This document shows positions 1-4,604 of a stretch of 6,903 nt of DNA, one piece after another. The stretch is taken from assembly GCA_041743105.1 (NCBI GenBank), contig JBGTNI010000088.1, positions 1 to 6,903 on the forward strand, in the 5' to 3' direction. How positions within the stretch are numbered: the first letter of the stretch is position 1; each line of letters starts with the position of its first letter. Origin of the DNA: QHCE01 sp041743105 (GTDB taxonomy: Bacteria > Actinomycetota > Actinomycetes > Mycobacteriales > QHCE01). The notes below the pieces were generated by a model. The model was given only the letters and a program-made list of their open reading frames with translations, ran no database searches and had not been told where the DNA came from. A program made the translations under genes and the position numbers.

Positions 1-222
1 GCACGGGTCCGCGCGGTCGCACGTGTAGTGGTGCGTGCGGAGCCGCCGGTGGCTCCGGCACCAGTTAGTGCGCCGTCGGTCACATGGGCGGCAAGCTGGT
101 CTGCTGGACAGTCTCACCCGTACAGCTCTCCGCCGGCTGGAATGGCAGATGCCGAGCGTGTTTTGGCTACGGCTACGCCGGTAAGTGCACCGCAGACCTG
201 GTACACCGCTAGCCGCTCCTGA
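1..222 (+). CDS. 3' end of an unidentified Ala/Pro-rich protein (partial)
   Basis: This frame is open from the first base of the window and ends at a TGA at 220-222, leaving about 73 residues. The readable part has a Pro/Ala-rich stretch (EPPVAPAPVSAPS) of the kind found in linkers of secreted or cell-wall proteins, then a Ser/Thr/Ala-rich tail with several Trp and Tyr residues. I recognise no domain, no catalytic motif and no sorting signal. In many actinobacteria rpfB lies before rsmA-ispE, so a secreted peptidoglycan-active protein would fit the position, but the Trp/Cys pattern of an RPF domain is not present in this frame. A second frame (phase 3) is open from the window start to a TAG at 66-68 and ends Gly/Ser-rich after two Cys residues; it could be the real gene end instead. 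The choice is unsure. Confidence 0.3.
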   Translation, partial: ARVRAVARVVVRAEPPVAPAPVSAPSVTWAASWSAGQSHPYSSPPAGMADAERVLATATPVSAPQTWYTASRS

Positions 223-256
223 TTCCTCCGTCTATATCTGAGCCGCGTAGAAGATA

Positions 257-285
257 TGTCCAGGAATCCCGTCTTCATATATAAT
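257..285 (+). promoter_or_regulatory. vapBC promoter, probably leaderless
   Basis: A perfect TATAAT lies at 280-285. Seven bases separate it from the A of the vapB ATG at 293, so the expected transcription start coincides with the start codon. No Shine-Dalgarno-like sequence is visible before the ATG, which agrees with a leaderless mRNA, a common arrangement in actinobacteria. The best -35 at 17-base spacing is TGTCCA (257-262), only 3 of 6 matches to consensus. Short inverted arms GAAGA (250-254) and TCTTC (272-276), and ATATG (254-258) with CATAT (276-280), flank the promoter and could be part of the VapB/VapC autoregulatory operator. The operator role is inference. Confidence 0.6.
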
Positions 286-292
286 CTGACCT

Positions 293-499
293 ATGGCGAA
301 GACTTTGGTAGAGATCGACGATCATCTGCTGCGGCAGGCTGCCGATGTGCTGGAAACGCGCACCAAGAAAGACACGATCAATGGCGCACTGCGAGAGGTA
401 GCGAATCAAAAGATCCGCGAGGATGAGGTAGCGTGGTGGCGCACGGATCCGCTGCCGGACCTTCGCGACTCCGAGGTTATGGAGCGGGCGTGGCGATAA
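293..499 (+). CDS. vapB: VapB-family ribbon-helix-helix antitoxin
   Basis: A 68-residue protein that should bind and neutralise the VapC toxin encoded just downstream and, as a dimer, bind the shared promoter. Residues 1-37 fit the VapB RHH fold: a short beta strand (KTLVEID), then DDHLLRQAADVLETRTKKD and a second helix (TINGALREV). The TKKDTINGALREV pattern is typical of the family. Residues 38-68 form a charged, Trp-containing tail ending MERAWR, the segment that in known VapB proteins wraps over the toxin active site. The length is normal. Translation probably starts at base 1 of the mRNA. The stop overlaps the vapC start by 10 bases, so the two are translationally coupled. Family assignment is firm; the partner is inferred from position. 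Confidence 0.88.
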   Translation: MAKTLVEIDDHLLRQAADVLETRTKKDTINGALREVANQKIREDEVAWWRTDPLPDLRDSEVMERAWR

Positions 500-915
500 A
501 GCCACGGTTTCTGGCGGACAAGGGTGCGTTGGCGCGGCTGCATACTGATCCTGTTCGAGCGGTCATGGAACCTTTGCTGCTTGCGGGAGAGGTCGCAACC
601 TGTGCGATTGTCGATCTGGAAGTCTTGTTTTCCGCTCGAAGCCCGGCGGAGTACAGCGCTGTCCAGCAGCGTCGCAATCGGAGCTATCACAACCTTCAGA
701 TCACAGATCGGGTCTGTATACGGGCTTTAGAACTACAGAGTGCTTTGGCGGCCAAAAGCCAACATAGGGGTGTCTCGATACCCGATCTGATCATCGCGGC
801 GTGCGCTCAGATACATGATGTCACCGTGTTGCACTACGACGAAGACTTCGACCTGATCGCAAGTGTCAACGGACCGGCCACTCAGTGGGTAGTGCCCCGC
901 GGAACTGTGCCCTAA
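490..915 (+). CDS. vapC: VapC-family PIN-domain ribonuclease toxin
   Basis: A 141-residue PIN-domain protein, expected to be a Mg-dependent endoribonuclease that stops growth by cutting RNA when VapB is degraded; its specific RNA target cannot be read from the sequence. I chose the GTG at 490: GGAG at 481-484 lies five bases upstream, and it puts the first beta strand (PRFLAD) at the N-terminus as in the family. The frame extends back to 433, but that stretch lies inside vapB. The acidic active-site residues are visible as Asp10 (FLADKGALARL), Glu44 (VDLEVLFSARSPAEY), Asp99 (SIPDLIIAACA) and Asp117/Asp119 (HYDEDFD). One oddity is Gly12 where most relatives have Ser (DTSAL/DKSAL); all the acids are kept, so the enzyme is probably active. 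It forms an operon with vapB and is followed by a probable terminator. Confidence 0.88.
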   Translation: MAIKPRFLADKGALARLHTDPVRAVMEPLLLAGEVATCAIVDLEVLFSARSPAEYSAVQQRRNRSYHNLQITDRVCIRALELQSALAAKSQHRGVSIPDLIIAACAQIHDVTVLHYDEDFDLIASVNGPATQWVVPRGTVP

Positions 916-916
916 C

Positions 917-958
917 GCTCGGGGCCGGTTCCGCGCGCAGCCGCGTTCGAGCCATTTT
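917..958 (+). terminator. probable vapBC terminator
   Basis: It starts two bases after the vapC stop. Arms GCTCG (917-921) and CGAGC (948-952) pair, extended by two G-U pairs. Inside, CGCG (932-935) can pair with CGCG (942-945). TTTT follows at 955-958. The interior loop makes the hairpin imperfect, but the position and T run fit an intrinsic terminator. Confidence 0.42.
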
Positions 959-978
959 ATGAGACGTCATCTGATCAG

Positions 979-1007
979 TTGCCGTAGTCTGGCTTAGAGG
1001 CTACGGT
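979..1007 (+). promoter_or_regulatory. probable promoter with overlapping dyad, upstream of the unknown cassette
   Basis: TTGCCG (979-984) and TACGGT (1002-1007) are separated by exactly 17 bases and match a sigma-A-type promoter at the most conserved positions. The expected start is near 1014, about 24 bases before the ATG at 1038. The promoter is overlaid by an inverted repeat: CCGTAGTCT (982-990) pairs with AGGCTACGG (998-1006), nine pairs with one G-U, around a seven-base centre. An eight-base palindrome CTGATCAG (971-978) lies directly before the -35. A dyad covering both hexamers suggests a repressor operator, or less likely a hairpin terminating upstream transcription, since no T run follows. 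Confidence 0.42.
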
Positions 1008-1037
1008 GCCGGAGATTCTTAAGGCGGTCAGGTCTTG

Positions 1038-1268
1038 ATGAGGAATCTGGACGAGGAACCTTGGGAGGTACGTAGGGAATTTGATGCCCGTGTCAAGAGA
1101 GCCGGTGACAGAGCCGACGACCTCGGGGTTCTTGCGGAGCTTGCTCGGGATTTAGCGGAGTGGTCTGACCTTCCTCGTGTCCAACGCCTCGCACTAGGGA
1201 GTGCTGGTGACCGAATTGCAGAAGCACCAGCCGAATATCAGGGAAGAGCTCAGAACTCTAACTTCTAA
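1038..1268 (+). CDS. hypothetical small charged helical protein (cassette ORF A)
   Basis: Not recognised. The frame gives 76 residues from the ATG at 1038; a TTG directly before it at 1035 is a less likely start. AGG at 1030-1032 lies five bases upstream and aggcgg at 1022-1027 ten bases upstream. The protein is rich in Arg, Glu, Asp, Leu and Ala, has no membrane segment and no Cys, and residues of about 6-50 (for example EVRREFDARVKRAGDRADD and VLAELARDLAEW) read as amphipathic helices, possibly coiled. A promoter with a dyad precedes it. Its last 62 bases overlap the next frame, which has its own good ribosome binding site. A small regulatory or antitoxin-like partner protein is possible by size and position only; no function is assigned. 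Confidence 0.45.
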   Translation: MRNLDEEPWEVRREFDARVKRAGDRADDLGVLAELARDLAEWSDLPRVQRLALGSAGDRIAEAPAEYQGRAQNSNF

Positions 1269-1734
1269 CGTGCGATGGTCGAGTACCCTGGCGGGTTGGA
1301 CTCGGCCACACCCGTTCGAACAGTACCACCCCGAACGCGATAAGCGTAGGCCCATGATGGCTTTTGGCGACTCCATACCATCACCGGTACCGCCCATATC
1401 CGAACTCGGCGATCCCCGACAGCAGAAGATCTTTGTCGCTGTCGTAGGAGGAGGGCTGGCAGACGCAGCAAGTGGAATCGTCGCGGTACCTGTGCGTGAA
1501 GCTGAAAAATGGGTAGAGCTTTCGCAAGTACTGCCAGAAACCGAACCAGTGGCAGCAGCCTTGGCCGGTGGCGGTATTGCGGTCGCCGCCGCGGTGGATC
1601 CTCTGCGCCGGGCCGCGGAGTTCCTGGGCAAACAATGGGGTATGAAAATTCCTACTCCGTCACTGAAAAATCGTCTGGAGATGAGAGCCTTCTGCGGCGA
1701 GCCGAAGCTATCACCGGTTCGACCGCGGCGATAG
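1207..1734 (+). CDS. hypothetical protein with Gly/Ala-rich hydrophobic segments (cassette ORF B)
   Basis: Not recognised. The GTG at 1207 is chosen because AGGGAG (1196-1201) lies five bases upstream; the frame could also open at the GTG at 1201. It gives 175 residues. The first 50 or so are polar and basic. Two Gly/Ala-rich hydrophobic stretches follow: one near residues 75-94 (FVAVVGGGLADAASGIVAV) and one near 111-129 (VAAALAGGGIAVAAAVD), separated by a charged linker. They could be packed helices or membrane-interacting segments; no signal peptide is visible. After the second stretch comes a helix-like RRAAEFLGKQWG. The last 30 or so residues look out of frame (Cys, Pro and Arg-rich ending) while the alternative frame there reads more naturally, so the gene may have lost or gained a base near 1640-1665. 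Ordinary overlap with ORF C is the alternative. Confidence 0.45.
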   Translation: MTELQKHQPNIREELRTLTSNVRWSSTLAGWTRPHPFEQYHPERDKRRPMMAFGDSIPSPVPPISELGDPRQQKIFVAVVGGGLADAASGIVAVPVREAEKWVELSQVLPETEPVAAALAGGGIAVAAAVDPLRRAAEFLGKQWGMKIPTPSLKNRLEMRAFCGEPKLSPVRPRR

Positions 1735-1904
1735 AGCGTCAAGCCAAACGTCAATCCGCGGAGGCGTTCGAAGGGTTTCAAGGAATCGGCTGGACTGCCG
1801 ATGCAAAACTTACCCCTAACCCTCGGGCATCCGATCAGTCCGGATCCGGAATCTACAGGTGGGCGGCCCAGGTGGGCGCGTCGTTGCGACGCCGGCGCCG
1901 TTAA
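1635..1904 (+). CDS. hypothetical small protein or displaced 3' part of ORF B (cassette ORF C)
   Basis: Not recognised. From the ATG at 1635 the frame gives 89 residues and ends in five consecutive Arg. A likely helix covers about residues 15-50 (DESLLRRAEAITGSTAAIE, then RQAKRQSAEAFEGF), followed by a Pro/Ser-rich region and a basic tail. No convincing ribosome binding site lies before 1635; the nearest GGAG is at 1617-1620, 14 bases away. It overlaps ORF B by 100 bases in the -1 frame, which is large for two separate genes. It may therefore be the true C-terminal part of ORF B, read after a frameshift mutation, a sequencing error or programmed slippage. No classical slippery heptamer is evident, only short A runs (gAAAAtt near 1645, gAAAAAt near 1665). 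Confidence 0.4.
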   Translation: MGYENSYSVTEKSSGDESLLRRAEAITGSTAAIERQAKRQSAEAFEGFQGIGWTADAKLTPNPRASDQSGSGIYRWAAQVGASLRRRRR

Positions 1905-1921
1905 GGTTGTGAAAAACCCTA

Positions 1922-1951
1922 TGAGACTGCGGTAGTTCTAGTTGCGTCTCA
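1922..1951 (+). terminator. weak hairpin after the unknown cassette
   Basis: TGAGAC (1922-1927) pairs with GTCTCA (1946-1951); after one bulged T the next two bases, GC, also pair with the GC before the right arm, leaving a 13-base loop. It starts 17 bases after the ORF C stop. No T run follows, so termination is uncertain; it could equally be a binding site. Confidence 0.22.
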
Positions 1952-2069
1952 CCGCTAATGCCGTGGTGACCATGGAAGACTTCTCGCTGTGAGCGACGAA
2001 GGACAGCGCCCGCATGTCACCGCACGTCGCCACCAGTCCAGAGCAAGGAAGCTGTCTGAATACCAGCAG

Positions 2070-2125
2070 GGCGGCGAACCCCCGGCATAGACCCTTGTTC
2101 TGCCGTAGGGAGTGTCCAGCCCGCC
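2070..2125 (+). promoter_or_regulatory. nested inverted repeat, possible gluA leader structure
   Basis: The outer arms GGCGG (2070-2074) and CCGCC (2121-2125) enclose an inner stem CGGCA (2083-2087)/TGCCG (2101-2105) with a 13-base loop. Below the inner stem, Cs at 2079-2082 can pair with GGG at 2108-2110 across a two-base bulge. The element ends 63 bases before the gluA ATG. If transcribed it would be a compact structured leader; as DNA it may be an operator. It matches no riboswitch class that I recognise. Confidence 0.28.
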
Positions 2126-2129
2126 GAGG

Positions 2130-2155
2130 TCGGCTACCCTCAGTTCCTCGGCTAC
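2130..2155 (+). repeat. 8-bp direct repeat upstream of gluA
   Basis: TCGGCTAC occurs at 2130-2137 and again at 2148-2155, start to start 18 bases, ending 33 bases before the gluA start codon. Each copy runs into a TAnnnT hexamer (TACCCT, TACAGT). The spacing is a little under two helical turns. A tandem regulator site is possible, but chance cannot be excluded. Confidence 0.35.
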
Positions 2156-2188
2156 AGTGACCACGCCGAATAAGCCCGATGGAGAGCC

Positions 2189-2950
2189 ATGTCCCACGCC
2201 GCTACTCTGACCTCGGCGGCACCCATGGTGGTACTAGCTAGCGTTAACAAGTGGTTTGGGTCGTTGCACGTGCTTCGCAATGTCGATTTACAGGTGGCCA
2301 CGGGTGAAGTCGTAGTGGTAATCGGCCCTTCTGGGTCGGGTAAGTCCACGCTTTGCCGGGTTATCAATCGACTCGAACCAATTAGCACTGGCGAGATACG
2401 GTTTGACGGCCGGATTTTACCAACTGGCGGTCGGGCGCTGGCGAAATTTCGAAGCGAAGTTGGCATGGTCTTTCAGTCGTTTAATCTTTTCGCGCACAAG
2501 AGCATTCTTGAAAACGTCATGCTGGGGCCGGTTAAGGTCCTTAAAGACAAGCCGGCGAAGGCTCGAGAGCGGGCGCTGGCTCTCCTCGACCGAGTCGGTA
2601 TCGCCGATCAGGTCGACAAACATCCGGCGCAACTATCTGGCGGTCAGCAACAACGGGCAGCGATCGCGAGAGCACTGGCGATGCGACCCAAGGTTATGTT
2701 ATTCGATGAGCCGACCAGCTCCCTCGACCCCGAGATGGTCCATGAAGTTATCGCGGTTATGACCTCTTTGGTTCGTGATGGGATGACCATGGTGGTCGTA
2801 ACTCACGAGATGGGCTTTGCCCGCCGCGCCGCGAATCGGGTGGTCTTTATGGCTGATGGGCAAATCGTCGAAGAAGCGCCGCCGAACGAGTTTTTCGCGA
2901 ATCCGCGCAGTGAGCGTGCCCGGAACTTTCTATCCAAGATTCTGCATTAG
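2189..2950 (+). CDS. gluA: glutamate/polar amino acid ABC transporter, ATP-binding protein
   Basis: The cytoplasmic ATPase of the importer formed with the three genes that follow; a dimer would hydrolyse ATP to drive uptake of glutamate or a related polar amino acid. All nucleotide-binding motifs are intact in 253 residues: Walker A GPSGSGKST (46-54), Q-loop Gln96 (VFQSFNLF), signature LSGGQQQR (149-156), Walker B VMLFDEP (169-175), D-loop SSLD (177-180) and switch His206 (VVTHEMGF). The VFQSFNLFAHKSILENV and DPEMVHEV patterns are typical of the polar amino acid (GlnQ/GluA) subfamily. I chose the ATG at 2189, with GGAG (2181-2184) four bases upstream. This gives about 12 extra N-terminal residues compared with a start at the ATG at 2225, which matches the usual family start but has no ribosome binding site. 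It is the first gene of the operon, 17 bases before gluB. Confidence 0.93.
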   Translation: MSHAATLTSAAPMVVLASVNKWFGSLHVLRNVDLQVATGEVVVVIGPSGSGKSTLCRVINRLEPISTGEIRFDGRILPTGGRALAKFRSEVGMVFQSFNLFAHKSILENVMLGPVKVLKDKPAKARERALALLDRVGIADQVDKHPAQLSGGQQQRAAIARALAMRPKVMLFDEPTSSLDPEMVHEVIAVMTSLVRDGMTMVVVTHEMGFARRAANRVVFMADGQIVEEAPPNEFFANPRSERARNFLSKILH

Positions 2951-2967
2951 TTCTAATAGGAGGAGAT

Positions 2968-3852
2968 ATGCGCATCAAGAGTCTGGTAGCGATCGCGATG
3001 GTCGCCGCGCTAGGTCTCGCCGCTGCGGCGTGCGGGGATAGCGACAGCGATGACTCCAGCGTCGAAGTCACGAAGGACCCGAAGTTCGAAGCTGGTACCA
3101 CTATGGATCGGATAGCTAAGGCTGGCACGATCAAAATCGGAATCAAGAAAGACCAGCCAGGTTTCGGCATGAACGACCTTGACGGCAAGCCCCAGGGTTT
3201 CGACGTCGAGCTGTCGAAGATCATCGCCGGCAAAATGGGCATCTCTCCCGACAAAATTGATTGGGTAGAGGCACAGTCTGCGGTCCGCGAAGAGTACATC
3301 GAACAGCTCAGAGTCGACTTGGCGATAGCGACATATACGATCAACGACAAGCGGAAGAAACGCGTTGACTTCGCTGGGCCGTACTACGAAGCGGGTCAAG
3401 CCATCATGGTCCGTAAAGACGATGGGTCGATCAAAGGCCCAGATGCTTTCAAAAGCGGCGACAAGAAGGTTTGCTCGGTGACAGGATCCACTCCTGCCGA
3501 AACTATCAAGCAGTACATCAAAGATCAGGCCAGCCAGCTAGTCCTTTTCGACACCTATGACAAATGCCGGGACGCTTTGAAAAACAAGCAAGTCGATGCT
3601 GTTACCACAGACAATGTGATTTTGCTGGGGTACATCTATGAAGATCAAGACCTTTTTAAACTGGCGGGTCCGACCTTCACCAAGGAGCCCTACGGAATTG
3701 GGGTAAAGAAAGGTGACGATGCTTTCCGAGCCTTTATCAACGACACACTGGAGGAAATCTCCAGGGATGGCCGCTACCAGAAGGCTTGGGAGAAAACAGC
3801 TGGCAAATTCGACAAGAACACGCCCACTATGCCAGCTGTGAATCGATACTAA
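2968..3852 (+). CDS. gluB: glutamate-type ABC transporter substrate-binding lipoprotein
   Basis: The extracytoplasmic receptor of the importer, a family 3 solute-binding protein of 294 residues anchored by a lipid. The signal peptide (MRIK, then a hydrophobic run to residue 21) ends at lipobox Cys22 with Ala at -1 to -3, an acceptable but not ideal lipobox. An Asp/Ser-rich linker follows. Lobe 1 begins near KIGIKKDQPGFG (56-67), with DGKPQGFDVELSKIIAGKMG (72-91). The conserved VDLAIATYTINDKRKKRVDF region is at 116-135 and lobe 2 includes VDAVTTDNVIL (209-219). Cys169 and Cys200 lie where actinobacterial GluB proteins carry a Cys pair, so a disulfide is likely. The ribosome binding site AGGAGGAG (2958-2965) is the strongest in the operon, as expected for a receptor needed in excess. 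Glutamate is the likely substrate by family and gene order; glutamine or aspartate cannot be excluded. Confidence 0.92.
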   Translation: MRIKSLVAIAMVAALGLAAAACGDSDSDDSSVEVTKDPKFEAGTTMDRIAKAGTIKIGIKKDQPGFGMNDLDGKPQGFDVELSKIIAGKMGISPDKIDWVEAQSAVREEYIEQLRVDLAIATYTINDKRKKRVDFAGPYYEAGQAIMVRKDDGSIKGPDAFKSGDKKVCSVTGSTPAETIKQYIKDQASQLVLFDTYDKCRDALKNKQVDAVTTDNVILLGYIYEDQDLFKLAGPTFTKEPYGIGVKKGDDAFRAFINDTLEEISRDGRYQKAWEKTAGKFDKNTPTMPAVNRY

Positions 3853-3869
3853 CCGCCAGTTAAACGGTT
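3851..3869 (+). other. small hairpin in the gluB-gluC gap
   Basis: AACCG (3851-3855) and CGGTT (3865-3869) can form a five-pair stem with a nine-base loop, starting at the gluB stop codon. No T run follows. Such a stem could protect the 3' end of the gluB message or reduce read-through into the permease genes, but it is short and may be chance. Confidence 0.2.
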
Positions 3870-3896
3870 TCGTAAGGGCTTGAGGAATACAGTCGA

Positions 3897-4604
3897 GTGA
3901 GTACCCTCATCGAAAACTGGCATGTTTTCGTGTCAGGATTCTGGGTCACTCTACAGATTTGTCTGCTCTCCGCGACGGGGGCGCTGCTTATCGGTGCCCT
4001 CGTCGCGGTAGCGCGTATCTCTCCGCAGTTCCCACTCCGGGCGATTGGCACCGCATATGTGACTGTGTTTCGAAATACGCCGCTTACCGTGATCATGTTC
4101 TTCGCTGCCTTCGCGCTGCCCACCTTAGGCTCCAACGCCGAGTTCCTTCGCATTCCTTTACTCGACAGCATCTTTTCTCGACTGGGTACCGACCTGCCGT
4201 ACTTTCGCTTTGCCATCATCGCACTCAGTGTCTACACCGCGGCATTCGTCTGCGAGGCGATCCGGTCGGGAATCAACGCCATTCCACCAGGTCAGGCGGA
4301 GGCTGCTCGTTCACTCGGGCTGACATTCACCCAGAATCTTCGCTACGTGGTACTCCCGCAGGCATGGAAGGCGGCCATCGTGCCGCTCGGCTCCGTCATC
4401 ATCGCGATGATTAAGAACTCTGCGCTGGCGGGCTTCTTTGGCGTCGTCGGTGACCTTTCGCAGACCGCGAATCAGCTCACATCTGCCAACGGTGAGCCGC
4501 TTATTCCCGTCTTTATTGGCATCTCGATCGGTTACCTGATTATGACCGTACCACTAGGCCTACTGTTGGATCGAATTGAAAAACGTCAGGCCACGGTCCG
4601 ATGA
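3897..4604 (+). CDS. gluC: glutamate-type ABC transporter permease, first subunit
   Basis: One of the two membrane subunits that form the channel, 235 residues, of the HisM/GlnP type of polar amino acid permease. Likely membrane segments lie near residues 10-38, 52-75, 103-119, 160-183 and 203-225. The family N-terminal signature is seen as FWVTLQICLLS (15-25) and VFRNTPLTVIMFF (57-69). The cytoplasmic EAA loop that docks on the ATPase is EAIRSGINAIPPGQAEAARS (120-139) plus LGLTFTQNLRYVVLPQA. The start is the GTG at 3897, with GAGGAA at 3882-3887 nine bases upstream; the 44-base gap after gluB is the largest in the operon. The last four bases overlap the gluD start (ATGA), which implies coupled translation and equal amounts of the two permeases. 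Confidence 0.92.
   Translation: MSTLIENWHVFVSGFWVTLQICLLSATGALLIGALVAVARISPQFPLRAIGTAYVTVFRNTPLTVIMFFAAFALPTLGSNAEFLRIPLLDSIFSRLGTDLPYFRFAIIALSVYTAAFVCEAIRSGINAIPPGQAEAARSLGLTFTQNLRYVVLPQAWKAAIVPLGSVIIAMIKNSALAGFFGVVGDLSQTANQLTSANGEPLIPVFIGISIGYLIMTVPLGLLLDRIEKRQATVR

Larger units (their letters stand above)
1905..2188. other. intergenic region upstream of gluA; no gene seen
   Basis: These 284 bases hold no supported gene on either strand. They contain an inverted repeat just after ORF C (1922-1951), a nested inverted repeat at 2070-2125 and an eight-base direct repeat at 2130-2155, each listed separately. The gluA promoter should be here. TACAGT (2153-2158) and TACCCT (2135-2140) both fit a TAnnnT -10 box, but neither has a good -35 at 17-18 bases, so I do not commit to one. 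Confidence 0.6.

Noticed and set aside
165..176. Tandem GGCTAC GGCTAC
   Set aside because: Only two six-base units; too short to be called a repeat feature.
433..489. Upstream extension of vapC to a GTG at 433
   Set aside because: It would lie inside vapB and add 19 residues before the first PIN strand; the GTG at 490 has a ribosome binding site and fits the family.
406..690. Minus-strand frame across vapB and vapC
   Set aside because: It is antisense to two well-supported genes and matches nothing recognisable.
1262..1330. tRNA-like GTTCGAAC with a GGCCGAGT-like segment on the minus strand
   Set aside because: The bases flanking the would-be T loop do not pair on either strand, and no acceptor or anticodon stem can be drawn.
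1509..1634. Longer version of ORF C starting at the ATG at 1509
   Set aside because: The added residues are Arg/Gly/Ser-rich and read like an out-of-frame shadow of ORF B.
1194..1781. Long open frame on the minus strand (195 codons)
   Set aside because: It is Ser/Arg/Pro-rich with low-complexity stretches typical of an antisense frame, and it lies opposite ORFs A-C, one of which has a good ribosome binding site.
1955..2197. 80-codon minus-strand frame across the gluA upstream region
   Set aside because: It starts inside gluA, has no recognisable domain or ribosome binding site, and its composition is not convincingly protein-like.
2847..3399. Minus-strand frames opposite gluA/gluB
   Set aside because: Antisense shadows of strongly supported coding sequence.
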